Shown in pieces: positions 1 to 10,700 of a stretch of 64,000 nucleotides of DNA. The translations under genes and the position numbers were made by a program. Position 1 is the stretch's first letter, and each line of letters begins with the position of its first letter. The DNA lies in contig CM022679.1 of NCBI GenBank assembly GCA_012295275.1, forward strand, positions 30,999,654 to 31,063,653. Direction: 5' to 3'. This DNA is from Chrysomallon squamiferum (Eukaryota > Mollusca > Gastropoda > Neomphalida > Peltospiridae). The notes beneath the pieces were generated by a model. That model was not told the DNA's origin, did not search any database, and saw only the letters and a list, made by a program, of their open reading frames with translations.

Positions 1-33
1 CACGTAACAGTTCAGTGATGCATAACTGATGCT

Positions 34-173
34 CATTAACACGCACGCACACACACACGCACACACACACACACAAGGCGTAATTATTAACACTCACCAC
101 TGAACTGTATTTTTTTATTTAACTATTATTATTATTATTATTATTATCATCATCATCATCATTATTATTATTA
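34..173. repeat. CA and ATT microsatellites
   Basis: A (CA)n stretch near 46-74 is followed by an (ATT/ATC)n run at about 123-173. No exon was recognised between the left edge and 333, so this is read as intron of the minus-strand urocanase gene. Confidence 0.8.
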
Positions 174-332
174 ATGGCGAAGAGTCAAGTTTTGTCAGTG
201 ACCTCTTTCCACTGTGAGATCATTAAAAAATGTTGTTCTTCTGTGCCACTGTGTTTCCAGTCTAATCTAATGAGAGGTTCATACAGCAAACAATTATTCG
301 TATTTAAAACATTCTTTCACAACGTTTCTTAC

Positions 333-1866
333 CAGAGGTCAACAACATTGCCGTGGTACGCCAGACTGAGAGGTGTTTTCTCTTTGCGAAAGTCTCGAAT
401 AATGGACAGGCATTCTTCCAAGTCATCAGTGACCTTCATCACCCAGCCCTGCTTGTGTCTCTTATTTACAGCTTCTAGTGACACCTGTTGAAATTTATTG
501 TATTTTTGTAAGCAGTGTTGTCTTTGATAACATGAAGAAAAAATTCATGTTCAAAATATGTTCCAAACTAAACATGTACTGATATGGAAATTTTGCTATA
601 CTTCCGAGTTATTGTTATGTTGCTTTTTTTTTCTTTCTTTCTTTCTTCTGTTTTTGTTAAACTGAATCCAGTTTTTTGATACTAATAAAGTGTAACCGTA
701 TTATAATGATGTATTATTTTTCTCTTTTTCATGACTTACGAAATCAACCGTTATAAAAGTGATACCCAGAACTAATACTTCTTCAAATATTGTTTTCATA
801 ACACCACCGCTGCTGCTGCTACTGCTACTACAACTACATTTACTACTACAAATGCTGCAACCAACTTTACAACTACTACTGCTATTTCTACAAAACTACA
901 ACTGCTACTGCTGTGGCCTCTGCTGCTACTACTACTATTTCATCTACTACGAAAATAAAAGTACATGCAATATTCATGAAGAAGATTTACCTCTGCTACG
1001 ACTCCAATACAAGCCGCAGATGACAGCGGCTTTAGCCTGTGCTCCACTCATCCCTCCTAGCCCTGAAGTTACAAACACCTGAAATATGAAGTTACAAACA
1101 CCTGAAATATGAAGTTACACACACCTGAAATTTGAAGTTACAAACACCTGAAATATAATTTTAGAAACACATGAACTATTAAGTTACAAACACATGAAAT
1201 ATGAAGTTACAAACACCTGAAATGTTAATTTAAAAAGCCCCTGAAATATGAAGTTACAAACACCTGAAAAATGGAAAATATACAAACACCTGAAATGGTA
1301 ATATACAAACATCTTAAATATGAAGTTACAAACATCTGAAACATTACCTTACAAAGTCTGAAGCTATGAACATTTGACATATGAAGTTATAAACATCTGA
1401 AATCTGTGATAAACATACGAATTTAGAAAAGTCTAAAATATGAAGTTACAAACACATGAAATGGAAACACACACACACACAAAACTTGACGTTACTAACA
1501 TTTAAAATGTGAAGTCACAAGCATATAAAAGTGGAAGCTATAAACACTTAAAATGTGAAATCTAAAATGCATCAAAAGTGAAGTTAAAAACAAGAGAAAT
1601 CTAGAGTTACAAATATAGCTGTTCAGAAATCATAAACGCAATAAACTTGAAGTTACAAACATGAAAGAGGAACTGACAAACACATATAAGGAAAAGTTAC
1701 AAAGAATTGAAATATGAATTTACAAGCTTATATATATATATATATATATATAGATAAATTCGAGTGTTTATTTGAATCATAAATATTTTCTTACCTTCCC
1801 GTGAAGATCATCAGTACCAAATTGTTTTCGTGCTGCATTCATGATTGTCAACTGTAAATACGAAAA

Positions 1867-1919
<53 letters not shown>

Positions 1920-3306
1920 ATAATACATGATACAAAAAATAAAATAAACACAACGAAGTCTATAGGTTTTTGAGTGTATGTGTATATATGTGTGTGTGTG
2001 CGTTCGTGTGTGTGTGTGTGCGTTTGTGTGTGTGTGTGAGTGTGTGTGTGTGAGAGTTATTACTCACAGTTGTTCCATGAACTATGCCTTGTGGTCCTAT
2101 ATAACAAAAACTTCCAGCAGTCATCTGACCATACCTATAGCAACAAAGAAATTTATATGTATATACACACACACACACACACACACATACATGTATGTGT
2201 ATACATATACTGGACATAATAGATGCATAGCATCCGTACAGATAAAACGTTTTCAAACGTGTTGTTCTATGTAGAAAAGCAGATATTTATTTTAACTGTT
2301 ATAATATCTGTAATCAAAAGGAACTGGATTCTGTGAGACTGAGTCTGTCAGGTTACTATTAGGGTCACGTCCCCGTTAAGAATCATTTCAACAGCCTTTT
2401 TGTTTTCTTCTCTGTGCAGATACTCTAACCACTGGGTGACATGACAAGATCGACAATATTAATCATTTTGTCAGCTTCTAGCGTTGAAATGTTACCCCTA
2501 GCGTCCAGGACTGCTGTATTAAATACTGTGGTATGTCCTGTCCTGTTCATGTGAGCTTTTAACATCATGCGGTATAGAATAAGAAATGGTGGCTGGAAGT
2601 TTCTTGTACTTGTTTTTGTTCTTTATTTAACCCCTAGTTCAAAGAAAAGATAACAATATGATAATGTGTTTGTTATCAAGGGTTAGATAGATGTTTTGTC
2701 CTTTATGAGGGAAGCATAGGTAAAAGTAACGTTAGCTAATACAACCAAATTAGTCGATTTAAAGGGGCAACGAATCGCTCATCAGATGTGTAGATTTTAA
2801 ATCATTTATGTGATTTGTAATAATTCTAGATTAAAAAGAAGAAGAAGTGAAACATAAATAAAACATACTTTCATCGTTTTACATATTTTCTTCAACTTAC
2901 ATTGTTACTCCAAGTGCAAAGAGCTTTTCGTACATGTCTCTGGAAGAATAATTTGGAATCACCTAGAAATAAATGACGAAAAAAAATATAAGCCTGTAGA
3001 AATAACTTGATACACAAATATAGATACATGTCAATACACATCTTAAAATATGCTCAAAACTACACACACACACACACACACACACACTCTCTCAAAACAT
3101 ACCTTAAGTCTACATACACACTCAAATAATAATCCTGAAAAACATACAGATTACATTTACATCGCAGTGCATACATAGTCATTATTTCATTATATACCTA
3201 AGTAGTCTAATATAGTTAATACGTTGATATGGACGCTTTCATATACAGGTATATATAATCTAAACACAAACTATGATAACATGCTTACATTGGAACACAA
3301 GCTCTA

Positions 3307-3342
<36 letters not shown>

Positions 3343-3801
3343 GCACTGATAGACATGCTTTAACACATACAAGCACCTACAACCATCTGACAACAGAAAC
3401 CTATGCTTTAACACATACAAGCACTTACACTCATCTGACAACAGAAACCCATGCTTTAACACATATGTTTTTATATAATGGTTCCTCAGTCCACCGATGT
3501 TTACACACAAATTTCTATGAAGTAAACGTTTCTAACGAACCATTCCGTTAGTAATCACAGCTCGGGGAGAACTGCGAGTGCTTGGAAACAGACCCATGGG
3601 GTGTCCGGAATATAACACGAGCGTCTGTTCATCCGTCATGTCTGACAGGTAGGCCATCACCAGCCGAAACTGTAAAATATGATTCATAAATAATTAATTT
3701 TTAGCAGGCTGTTTATTCCATGAAGCTGTTTTATGTTTGGACGTTCGGGGTTTAATGTTTCTTGTGGGGTTTGTGTTGTCATTGGACTGGAATTGGAGTT
3801 T

Positions 3802-3883
<82 letters not shown>

Positions 3884-4768
3884 CATTACAAAAATGAAAT
3901 TTGATCACTTCAAGGTTCATTCCTAAGTTGTTATCCGCAAAAATCTGTTATATACAACAACCAATAAAAAAAAAAAAAAAAAATGAAATCATTATATGTG
4001 ATTGTCAAAATGGGAAATAAATGAGTCTGTGCAGCTGACGCGAAGGTTTTATCACTTAACTATAACTCATCTACTCTAAAAATTCCTTGTCTTGTACAGA
4101 ATGATTACACTTCATGCAAGATTTGCGTGATTATCTATCTCACAGTCGTGTCAAATGTTACCCAAAGATCAATACCGATTCAAACACAATAAAACTGACC
4201 TGAGCCCAGTTAGAAAATGCCTGACCGTTTCCACCATAGGTAACGAGTTCATGGGGGAACTGGGCCACGTCGGGGTCAAGGTTATTCATTATCATATGCA
4301 TCAAAGCCGCAGCGTGCAAACTCTTGCAAGGGTAATCAGATATAGGATACGCCCTGAGGATGAAAGAAACCTTTTTATAACATGCTTAGACTGATACGCA
4401 TTCTTACATATAAGCATCAGGAGATATATAAAGTCAGAAATATATGCTTTAATACACGTATATACATACCTCTACTACCGCTACTGTTAATATTACTACT
4501 GCAACTACCGCTATAACCGCTACTACTACTTCTACCATTACTATTACTACAACAACAACTACTGCTGTACTAACACTACTACAGTTACCGCTAGTGGTGT
4601 TACTATTAGTAATTATACCAACAGCAATAATAATAAAAATAATTAACAACAACAACTATAGCAATAATAATAACAACAACAACAACAACAATAGTAATAG
4701 TAATAGTAATAATAATAACATCAACAACAATAATAGTAATAGTAATAATAATATTAGTAATAATAATG

Positions 4769-4860
<92 letters not shown>

Positions 4861-5864
4861 CTATGTTGCTGTGAGTCTGTAAATGAATTCATGTTAAAAT
4901 AGTGTTTCTAAAACCATATCCACACATCGTAAAAAATTCTATTGAACACTTTTTTTTTTGAGTGTTGTGAAGTTACCTCATGCGCAGGGTGGGTCGAAAT
5001 CTGTACATGTAAATGTGTCCGTACGTCTCAAGTTCTTCTGCAAATTCTGGACCCAACACATCGTGTACCCTGGGTGGGAAGTAACGCAGGGCGTTTTCCA
5101 CAGCAAGCTCGAAGAAAAATTAATTAAAATTTAAATTTTTATGTCGAAGACAGGATGTTAAAACAACAAAAGCAAAAAAAAAAAAAAAAGTCTAACCGAG
5201 CACAAAGTGAACGAAACATTGCGTCCGTAACAGGTACAGAAAATTTATTATTACAACTCACAGATTTGCAGTGCTGATTTTGCAGGTGGTCAATAAAACT
5301 GGCAGACATTACTGAAACGTTTGTATTGATACAGTATCGATTAGCGTTTCATTTAAATATAAATACTCACTAATTAATCGACATTGCCATACTTTATTAT
5401 TAGCAAAGATTTTCGTTTTAGAAGTTAAAAAAATATTATTTGGAAGTATTTCTGTTAATCTTACAAGAAAATAAATTGTTGTGTCTTGTAAATAATATAT
5501 ATAAAGAACTATCCAGCATCAGTAACATAGTTTGTACCATGATACATAGACTTACCAAGTACATAATAACATAATAATGGCAGTGTTTGTTTTATCTATG
5601 TTTTGAAACCGTAGCTAGCTGTAAATTCCTAACTATATAGTTTCGGTAAAGAGAATAATGCTAGAATGAATTTTTAAAGCGGGTCAGAACGATAGCACTT
5701 TTCGTAAATGGATATTATAAGACGTTGCATTTTTTTACCTTTTTTTCTGTCTTGCTCAGCTGCGGGGTACGAACGGGCGCGTGTGGCACATTTTCGTCTC
5801 TTGTTTGTCGTGCTGGAAGTGGATCTACAGGCAGACCAGCGCATAATTCTTTTAGCGTCGCCAT
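333..5864 (-). CDS. UROC1: Urocanate hydratase (urocanase), 5' nine coding exons, gene continues past left edge
   Basis: Urocanase converts urocanate to imidazolonepropionate in cytosolic histidine breakdown. Minus-strand exons by splice signals and protein match: 5739-5864, 4977-5107, 4200-4353, 3541-3669, 2901-2962, 2068-2134, 1795-1851, 991-1078, 333-484. They encode about 322 residues, roughly the N-terminal half of a family usually near 670 aa. Diagnostic stretches in order are [126 protein letters not shown] and [12 protein letters not shown]. The glycine-rich GLGGMSGAQ loop belongs to the NAD-binding core; the catalytic cysteine region lies beyond the window. Exon phases agree except exon 8, which has one extra base. 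The donor of exon 4 is a weak gttcgt. An in-frame ATG seven codons upstream (5883-5885) could be the start, but the 5862-5864 ATG fits the family N-terminus better. Confidence 0.93.
991..1078 (-). CDS. UROC1: UROC1 exon 8, with a 1-nt frameshift
   Basis: The exon opens [20 protein letters not shown] and then shifts frame. Removing one T after the GTC-ATC codons restores AACIGVVAE, the normal family continuation. The exon is 88 nt, while both neighbours require a phase 0 exon of 87 nt. The next exon starts at position 484 after a cag acceptor and reads on correctly ([14 protein letters not shown]). So the exon carries a +1 insertion near position 1020, either a sequencing error or a real lesion. 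Confidence 0.85.
1060..1720. repeat. Minisatellite (~23 bp unit) derived from the UROC1 exon 8 splice acceptor
   Basis: Tandem, decaying copies of a unit around gaagttacaaacacctgaaa(tat) fill the intron next to exon 8. On the minus strand the unit reads ATTTCAG followed by GTGTTTGTAACTTC, which is the exon 8 acceptor and its first codons (VFVTS). The first copy overlaps the real exon boundary at 1078. Copies become more diverged toward 1700, with microsatellite TA at the far end. Confidence 0.85.
1868..1919. repeat. (CTA)n trinucleotide microsatellite
   Basis: About 17 perfect CTA units lie in a urocanase intron, just outside the exon that ends at 1851. Confidence 0.95.
1985..2056. repeat. 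(GT)n microsatellite next to UROC1 exon 6
   Basis: An imperfect GT run ends about 12 bases from the exon 6 donor (exon 2068-2134). A second CA run follows at 2165-2187 on the other side of the exon. Confidence 0.9.
3355..3470. repeat. Tandem repeat, ~54 bp unit, ~2.2 copies
   Basis: The string atgctttaacacatacaagc followed by a catctgacaacagaaacc segment occurs twice in a row with few changes, then a third partial start. It lies in a urocanase intron after a short TA run. No coding function is suggested. Confidence 0.8.
3804..3882. repeat. (GA)n microsatellite
   Basis: About 39 GA units lie in the urocanase intron between exons 3 and 4. The downstream flank (ggcattacaaaaatgaaatt) recurs after the GA tract at 10590-10699, so tract and flank were copied together. 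Confidence 0.95.
4470..4862. repeat. Trinucleotide-rich block ending in (AAT)n
   Basis: Degenerate CTA/CTG, then AAC/AAT units, then a run of about 30 nearly perfect AAT units (4768-4860). It lies in the intron between urocanase exons 2 and 3. Long asparagine or leucine readings through it are artefacts of the repeat. Confidence 0.9.
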
Positions 5865-5894
5865 ATTTTTACTTACGTCTGTCATCGACTGTGT

Positions 5895-5945
5895 CTTCGT
5901 TACTGAAGTTTACACCGAGCTGACGTCTATATATGAGAGAAATAA
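5895..5945 (-). promoter_or_regulatory. Candidate UROC1 core promoter
   Basis: On the minus strand a TATATA-like element (about 5927-5934) lies some 45-65 nt upstream of the candidate start codons, in a short stretch between the first exon and an otherwise featureless region. Only the TATA-like match and the position support it. Confidence 0.3.
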
Positions 5946-6319
5946 CACCTGCTGCTGTGTTGTGATAACACGTCACTTGCCAGTCAAATCGTAAACCACG
6001 CCTTATCTTATTTACAAAAGATAATATGTAATTCTAAGTAAGTAAACAGACCCGGTCTCCTTTTTTTTTTCTGTTTTAATTTCTTCTTCTTCTTCTTCTT
6101 CTTCTTATTCTTTGTAAACTGCTGTTGACTGAGTTCATAATACTTAGATTTCATGATAAAAAGTTAATACTTAATAAAATAAGTGCTGCACATTAAGAAG
6201 ATAACATTGTGTTAAACAACACTGTGTTAAATTACAAAGGAAACAAAGATTACTTAAGAACAGAATAAACATGTTTAATCAGTTGTTGAACAGAGTTACT
6301 ATTATTGCTGTTACTATTA

Positions 6320-6361
<42 letters not shown>

Positions 6362-7336
6362 GCTGATATTATCGGAATATTTATTTTATTTTAATATAAA
6401 GGTAAAGATGCCATACTGAAAATGTATATTTGCCTAAAAAAATAAATAAATAAAAAGAAATATCTCTCTCTCTCTCTCATTATCGTTGCTTTGTGTATTT
6501 AGCCACATCTGTGTGTGTGTGTGTGTGTGTGAGTGTGTGTGTGTGTATGTGTGTGAGTGTCCGTCAAATATGTTATATCTAATCTAACTGGATGTCCTAT
6601 TTCAGATATTTTAAACAATTGCTTTCGCCATGTACAGTCAGTGATATTAACACGAATGAGTTTTACCGTGATATTCTGCACACATGGCTGTGTCTAGGAA
6701 TAAAATGCTGCAGTGATGATATTCATGTTCACATCTATGTTATCTGTAATATGTCAACAGTTTACAGTGAAACGTGTTTATGATATGTAGTATAACATTT
6801 CTACAGTCTACAGTGTAATGTGTTTTTAATCTGTAGTATAATAGTTCTATAGTATATACAGTAATATGTTTATAATATGTATAATATGTATAATATAATG
6901 CATATATAGTTGTAATGCAATGTTTTTGTAGCGTACAATATAATGTATGTATTTATAGTCTAAAGAGTATATTTTTACAGTCTGTGGAGTAATGTGTTAG
7001 TGTCCATAGTTTCAGAGTAATGTGTGAAGTCTACTGTATAATGTGTTTAAAGTATAAAGTATAACTGGCGTCGAATATATCGATATTAATCTTTTTTTTT
7101 TTTTTTTCTTTTTTTTTTCTAAAAATCTGTTTCTGTGTCATGAACACACGTTTTATACACGCATAACAAAAGTGCATCGATAAACTCAAGCACGTAGTAA
7201 ACTTTGCTTATTTATAGTAAATAACAGTAAGTACACAGATCGAGATTTCTAACGATCTGTACACTCAGAATATAGTGAATATAACTACAGAGAACAGATT
7301 CTCTCAGCGGATCAAGCGATTTTAAATATTTATCAC

Positions 7337-7454
7337 CTGAACACGTACATTGTTGGTAAGCCTCTGTAGGCTTGTTTGGCGTACAAATTGGATAAATTTT
7401 GTCACAGATTCTTTTCATCATCGCAGTTTCATTAAATCCTTCACACGTAATCTT
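7337..7454 (-). CDS. Weak candidate exon encoding a cysteine-rich segment
   Basis: On the minus strand a cag acceptor is followed by an open 118-nt segment and a CAG|gtgata donor. The reading has five cysteines (ITCEG... RICDK... PICTPNK... QQCTCSG). I do not recognise the family. The acceptor has a poor pyrimidine tract and no partner exon was found, so this could be a chance open frame. The same reading stays open past the donor for about 40 more residues. Confidence 0.2.
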
Positions 7455-8009
7455 CTGTTCCAATATTCAGTAGTTGCTAAGCAAATATAATAAGCAGTTC
7501 GTTGACGTTAGAGCGCCATGTTTTCTTAACTGCCCATACTGGTAGAAAAGCAATAAACCAAACAGTCTCACTTGATGACATATATATCGTCAAACATTAG
7601 ATCCCTGGAGACTGGGATTTGCTGCCATTTTCTGAGATATCTTCTGCTCCGGAATCATGAACATAGATGGATTATACAAAACTGAACATGATAGTTTAAG
7701 TAATTGGAACTACGCATGCCCAGTTATGTCTCTGGGTATTTCTGAAATGAAAATCTTTTACGTCCAGGGAGCGTCGTTGTTGGAATTCGAACGTAACGAG
7801 CGACGGATGTATCTGCGTTGTTGACGTACACAGTGCTGGACACGATCCGGAAAATTGTTCTTTGTGGTTTTAGTTTCAGATGAAATACGTCTTTGCTACT
7901 TCCAGCATTAACCTGAACTGAAAACATTCTCCAACATGTCTGCTGATTACGTTAGATGATGAACGTATCAGCTTAGCTGAAGAAATCTAAGTCTCAAAGT
8001 AAAACCAGT

Positions 8010-8400
8010 CTGTTAGAATGTTCAGCTCAAGTTTTAATCTGAACTGAACAAAATTGTGAAGAGAGCTGGAAAAATTCTCAGATTTCGAGTTAAAATTTGG
8101 AAAAAATATCGTTCTCGTAAAATTGAACAGAAAGTTCTCAGTTCTCGTATCGAACTGAACTGGAAACATTTTAAGTTGTTGTATTAAACTAGGATTTTCA
8201 TATTCAACTAAACTGGAAAATTTAAGAACTCTCGTATTATAGACAATTGAAAAAATTCTCAATTTTAAAACAAAACCGAGCTGGAAAAATTCTCTATGAG
8301 TTCTGCTATTAAACTGAACTAGAACTATTATCATATCTGGTTTTAAAGTGACCTGGAACAATTGTTAATTTATTCTCGTATTCAGATTTACTGAAAACTT
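8010..8400. repeat. Degenerate tandem repeat, ~45 bp unit
   Basis: Recurring pieces such as aactgaactggaaa and aaaattctcag, interleaved with tctcgtatt, appear at roughly 40-50 bp intervals with much divergence. The minus strand is open for 124 codons through it, which I attribute to the repeat rather than to a gene. Confidence 0.6.
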
Positions 8401-8526
8401 TCTTAAAAAAACTTTATAGTTTTGATTTTTAGAAAGTATGGGAAAAGTCCTCATTACTTGATTTGTTTAATAAAACTGTTTCCAACATTAAGCACAAAGA
8501 AAACGACGAACTAACAAACAGACATA

Positions 8527-8535
8527 ATAATAATA

Positions 8536-8592
<57 letters not shown>
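8527..8592. repeat. (AAT)n microsatellite
   Basis: About 20 AAT units, one interruption near the start, about 270 bases upstream of the GPCR start codon. Confidence 0.9.
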
Positions 8593-8594
<2 letters not shown>

Positions 8595-8857
8595 TAAAAG
8601 AAATTACCAAAGTTTAAATTTACCATTCAGTTTTCAGTCAAGTGCTTATGCTATTTGAAAATGTTTCGCAGTGAACAAACGGCTTTTATTGATTTTATAC
8701 ACGTTTATCATCGACATCATAATCATCTCTCCTAAACAAATAGCATTTCAACACTTTTCCAAGAACAACATTTTTAACTGCGTGCTCAACAGCAACTGTT
8801 CTATAACTACAGACGTCTTCGTCGCTGACAAATCCAGGGTTAGTCCCTAGTTTCCAT

Positions 8858-9862
8858 ATGGGTCTAAACAACACGTCTTACTGCGAGTCGGCCAGTGAGT
8901 TCGATTATGCAATATTCTGTGTACTCACGCCGGTATGCGAGTGCATTCTGGCGGTGCTCATTTGCAGTGGAAATATTTTGACGATAACCGCGGTTTGTAG
9001 GACGCAGTCGTTGCAGACTATACCTAATATGTACGTCGTCTCTCTTGCCGTTGCTGATCTTATGGTTGGCTTCAACAGTTTTTACGAATCTTTCTGGTAC
9101 TACGCTCTCACCGAAGGAAGGATCGCAGGCTGTAAGTACTGCTGCTTGTTTAACTTATCCACTCTCTACACCAGCTTGTTTGCGTCCATGATCAGCATAG
9201 TTCTTATAGCCTGGGACCGTTTCTTCTTCATCTGTTACCCTTTCAGGTATGAAACTCTTGTTACGCAATCAAAAACGCTAATAATAATAGGAACGACATG
9301 GATTGTCTCCCTTACCTTTGGCGTTCTTCCTTTCTTCGAGAACACGTTCGACGTTGCACGAGAATGTTCCCACACCGGAGTGTTGCCGTTCTGGTACCAG
9401 GTATATTTCTTGCAGATAGTGTTCGCCCTGGTTTTCATCCTCTGTGTTGTGTTGTACACGGGGATTATGAAAATCGCCAGACGTCAGCTGAAGTCCATTC
9501 AAGCTGCCACGGTTGTCCCAGCAGCAGGCAGCAGCGCTGACCGAAAGAACTGGAAAGTCATTCGACTCATGCTTCTTGTGTGTGGTTGCTTCTTCGCGTG
9601 CTGGAGTCCCTACAACGTCTGCATTGTCACCGATTACGCCAGCTACGTTTCACCCGACGTGATGGACGTTCTCTTTCCTTTAGGAATCTTAAATTCTGTC
9701 ATGAACTTTGTCATTTACAGTCTGATGAACAGAGAATTCAGAAAGGCTTTTAAAAGATACTGCTTCTTCTGCAGACGCTCCGATCATCAGATCGCATCCA
9801 GTGCTTCGGCTGCGCCAGCGAGTGTGCATTTAAATCAGTTTGCCTCGGAGACTGTGCAGTGA
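8858..9862 (+). CDS. Intronless class A (rhodopsin-like) G-protein coupled receptor, orphan
   Basis: A 334-residue seven-helix receptor of usual family length, in one exon. Family marks in order: an N-terminal NNTS glycosylation site; TM1 GNILTITAV; TM2 SLAVADLMVG; a cysteine at the top of TM3 (CKYCC) paired with one in ECL2 (ARECS); TM3 end DRF followed by CYPFRYETLVT; TM6 CWSPYN; and TM7 NSVMNFVIYSLMNREFRKAF, leading into helix 8 with palmitoylation-type cysteines (CFFC). Position 3.32 is leucine, so the amine-binding aspartate is missing and an aminergic receptor is unlikely. DRY is DRF, and NPxxY is NFVIY with the proline lost. The overall look is closest to adenosine, melanocortin or orphan trace-amine-like groups. 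The ligand is unknown. It has GC-richer, clearly coding composition compared with its surroundings. Confidence 0.93.
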   Translation: MGLNNTSYCESASEFDYAIFCVLTPVCECILAVLICSGNILTITAVCRTQSLQTIPNMYVVSLAVADLMVGFNSFYESFWYYALTEGRIAGCKYCCLFNLSTLYTSLFASMISIVLIAWDRFFFICYPFRYETLVTQSKTLIIIGTTWIVSLTFGVLPFFENTFDVARECSHTGVLPFWYQVYFLQIVFALVFILCVVLYTGIMKIARRQLKSIQAATVVPAAGSSADRKNWKVIRLMLLVCGCFFACWSPYNVCIVTDYASYVSPDVMDVLFPLGILNSVMNFVIYSLMNREFRKAFKRYCFFCRRSDHQIASSASAAPASVHLNQFASETVQ

Positions 9863-10586
9863 AACTGGGTGGTTAATATTTCACATACATTTTAAGTTCA
9901 TTCTGAAACCAGGGTTTATGTATTTGTGTGTGTACTTATGCATGTATGCATCTATATATATATATGTATGTATGTTTGTAGGTAGGTAGGTAGGTAGGTA
10001 GGTAGGTATTTATGGATATATGTGTATTGTCTTGTAATTGTTACTGGCTGCATCACGCTTATAATGAAGAACATCAGCGTTGAGATATTTGGATGTAGGA
10101 TTGTTCTGAAAGTACGTAATATGAATGTATGTATGTATGTATGTATGTATGTATGTATGTATGTATTATGTATGTATGTGTGTGTGTATGTATGTTCCCA
10201 CAGGTCCTTCTGAGAGATATTGGTAGCAAGGTTGACAGTTTTTTGAAAAGAAACATGAACATTATCCAGTAATTATTAATTTAAGTCAACCAAACTCTTC
10301 ATAGTAATGTGTCGATTTTCTATTACTTTATAAACCTGAAAATCAATATATCATCATGATGTCGGTTACAATTAAACGCAATACACAATACAAACTTTAA
10401 TGAAAAATGGATTAACGCACGTCAAAGAATATTGATATCAAGAATTTATTTTTATATATGAATATAGTTTCAGCAAAGAATAAAATGCATACATATTATA
10501 TATAACATCTGAAATTAATATTAAATAGTAATAAATAAAACAATCTTTTTTAACAAGCTAGATAGCCAGAGAGAACCAGACAGAAC

Positions 10587-10700
<114 letters not shown>

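Larger units (their letters stand above)
5886..8857. other. Intergenic region, no confident gene
   Basis: Between the urocanase start and the GPCR. It contains (CTT)n at about 6078-6107, (ATT)n at 6325-6361, (GT)n at 6508-6547, poly-T at about 7090-7120, a degenerate tandem repeat at about 8010-8400 and (AAT)n at about 8527-8592. One weak cysteine-rich minus-strand exon candidate is listed separately. Confidence 0.7.

Noticed and set aside
174-491. 105-codon plus-strand frame
   Set aside because: Antisense to UROC1 exon 9 (333-484) and flanking intron.
4155-4394. 79-codon plus-strand frame
   Set aside because: Antisense shadow of UROC1 exon 3, which matches urocanase on the minus strand.
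4594-4902. Poly-asparagine / poly-leucine frames
   Set aside because: AAT/AAC repeat in a urocanase intron, not a low-complexity protein.
9235-9540. Frames inside the GPCR on both strands
   Set aside because: Overlap the clearly coding seven-helix frame.
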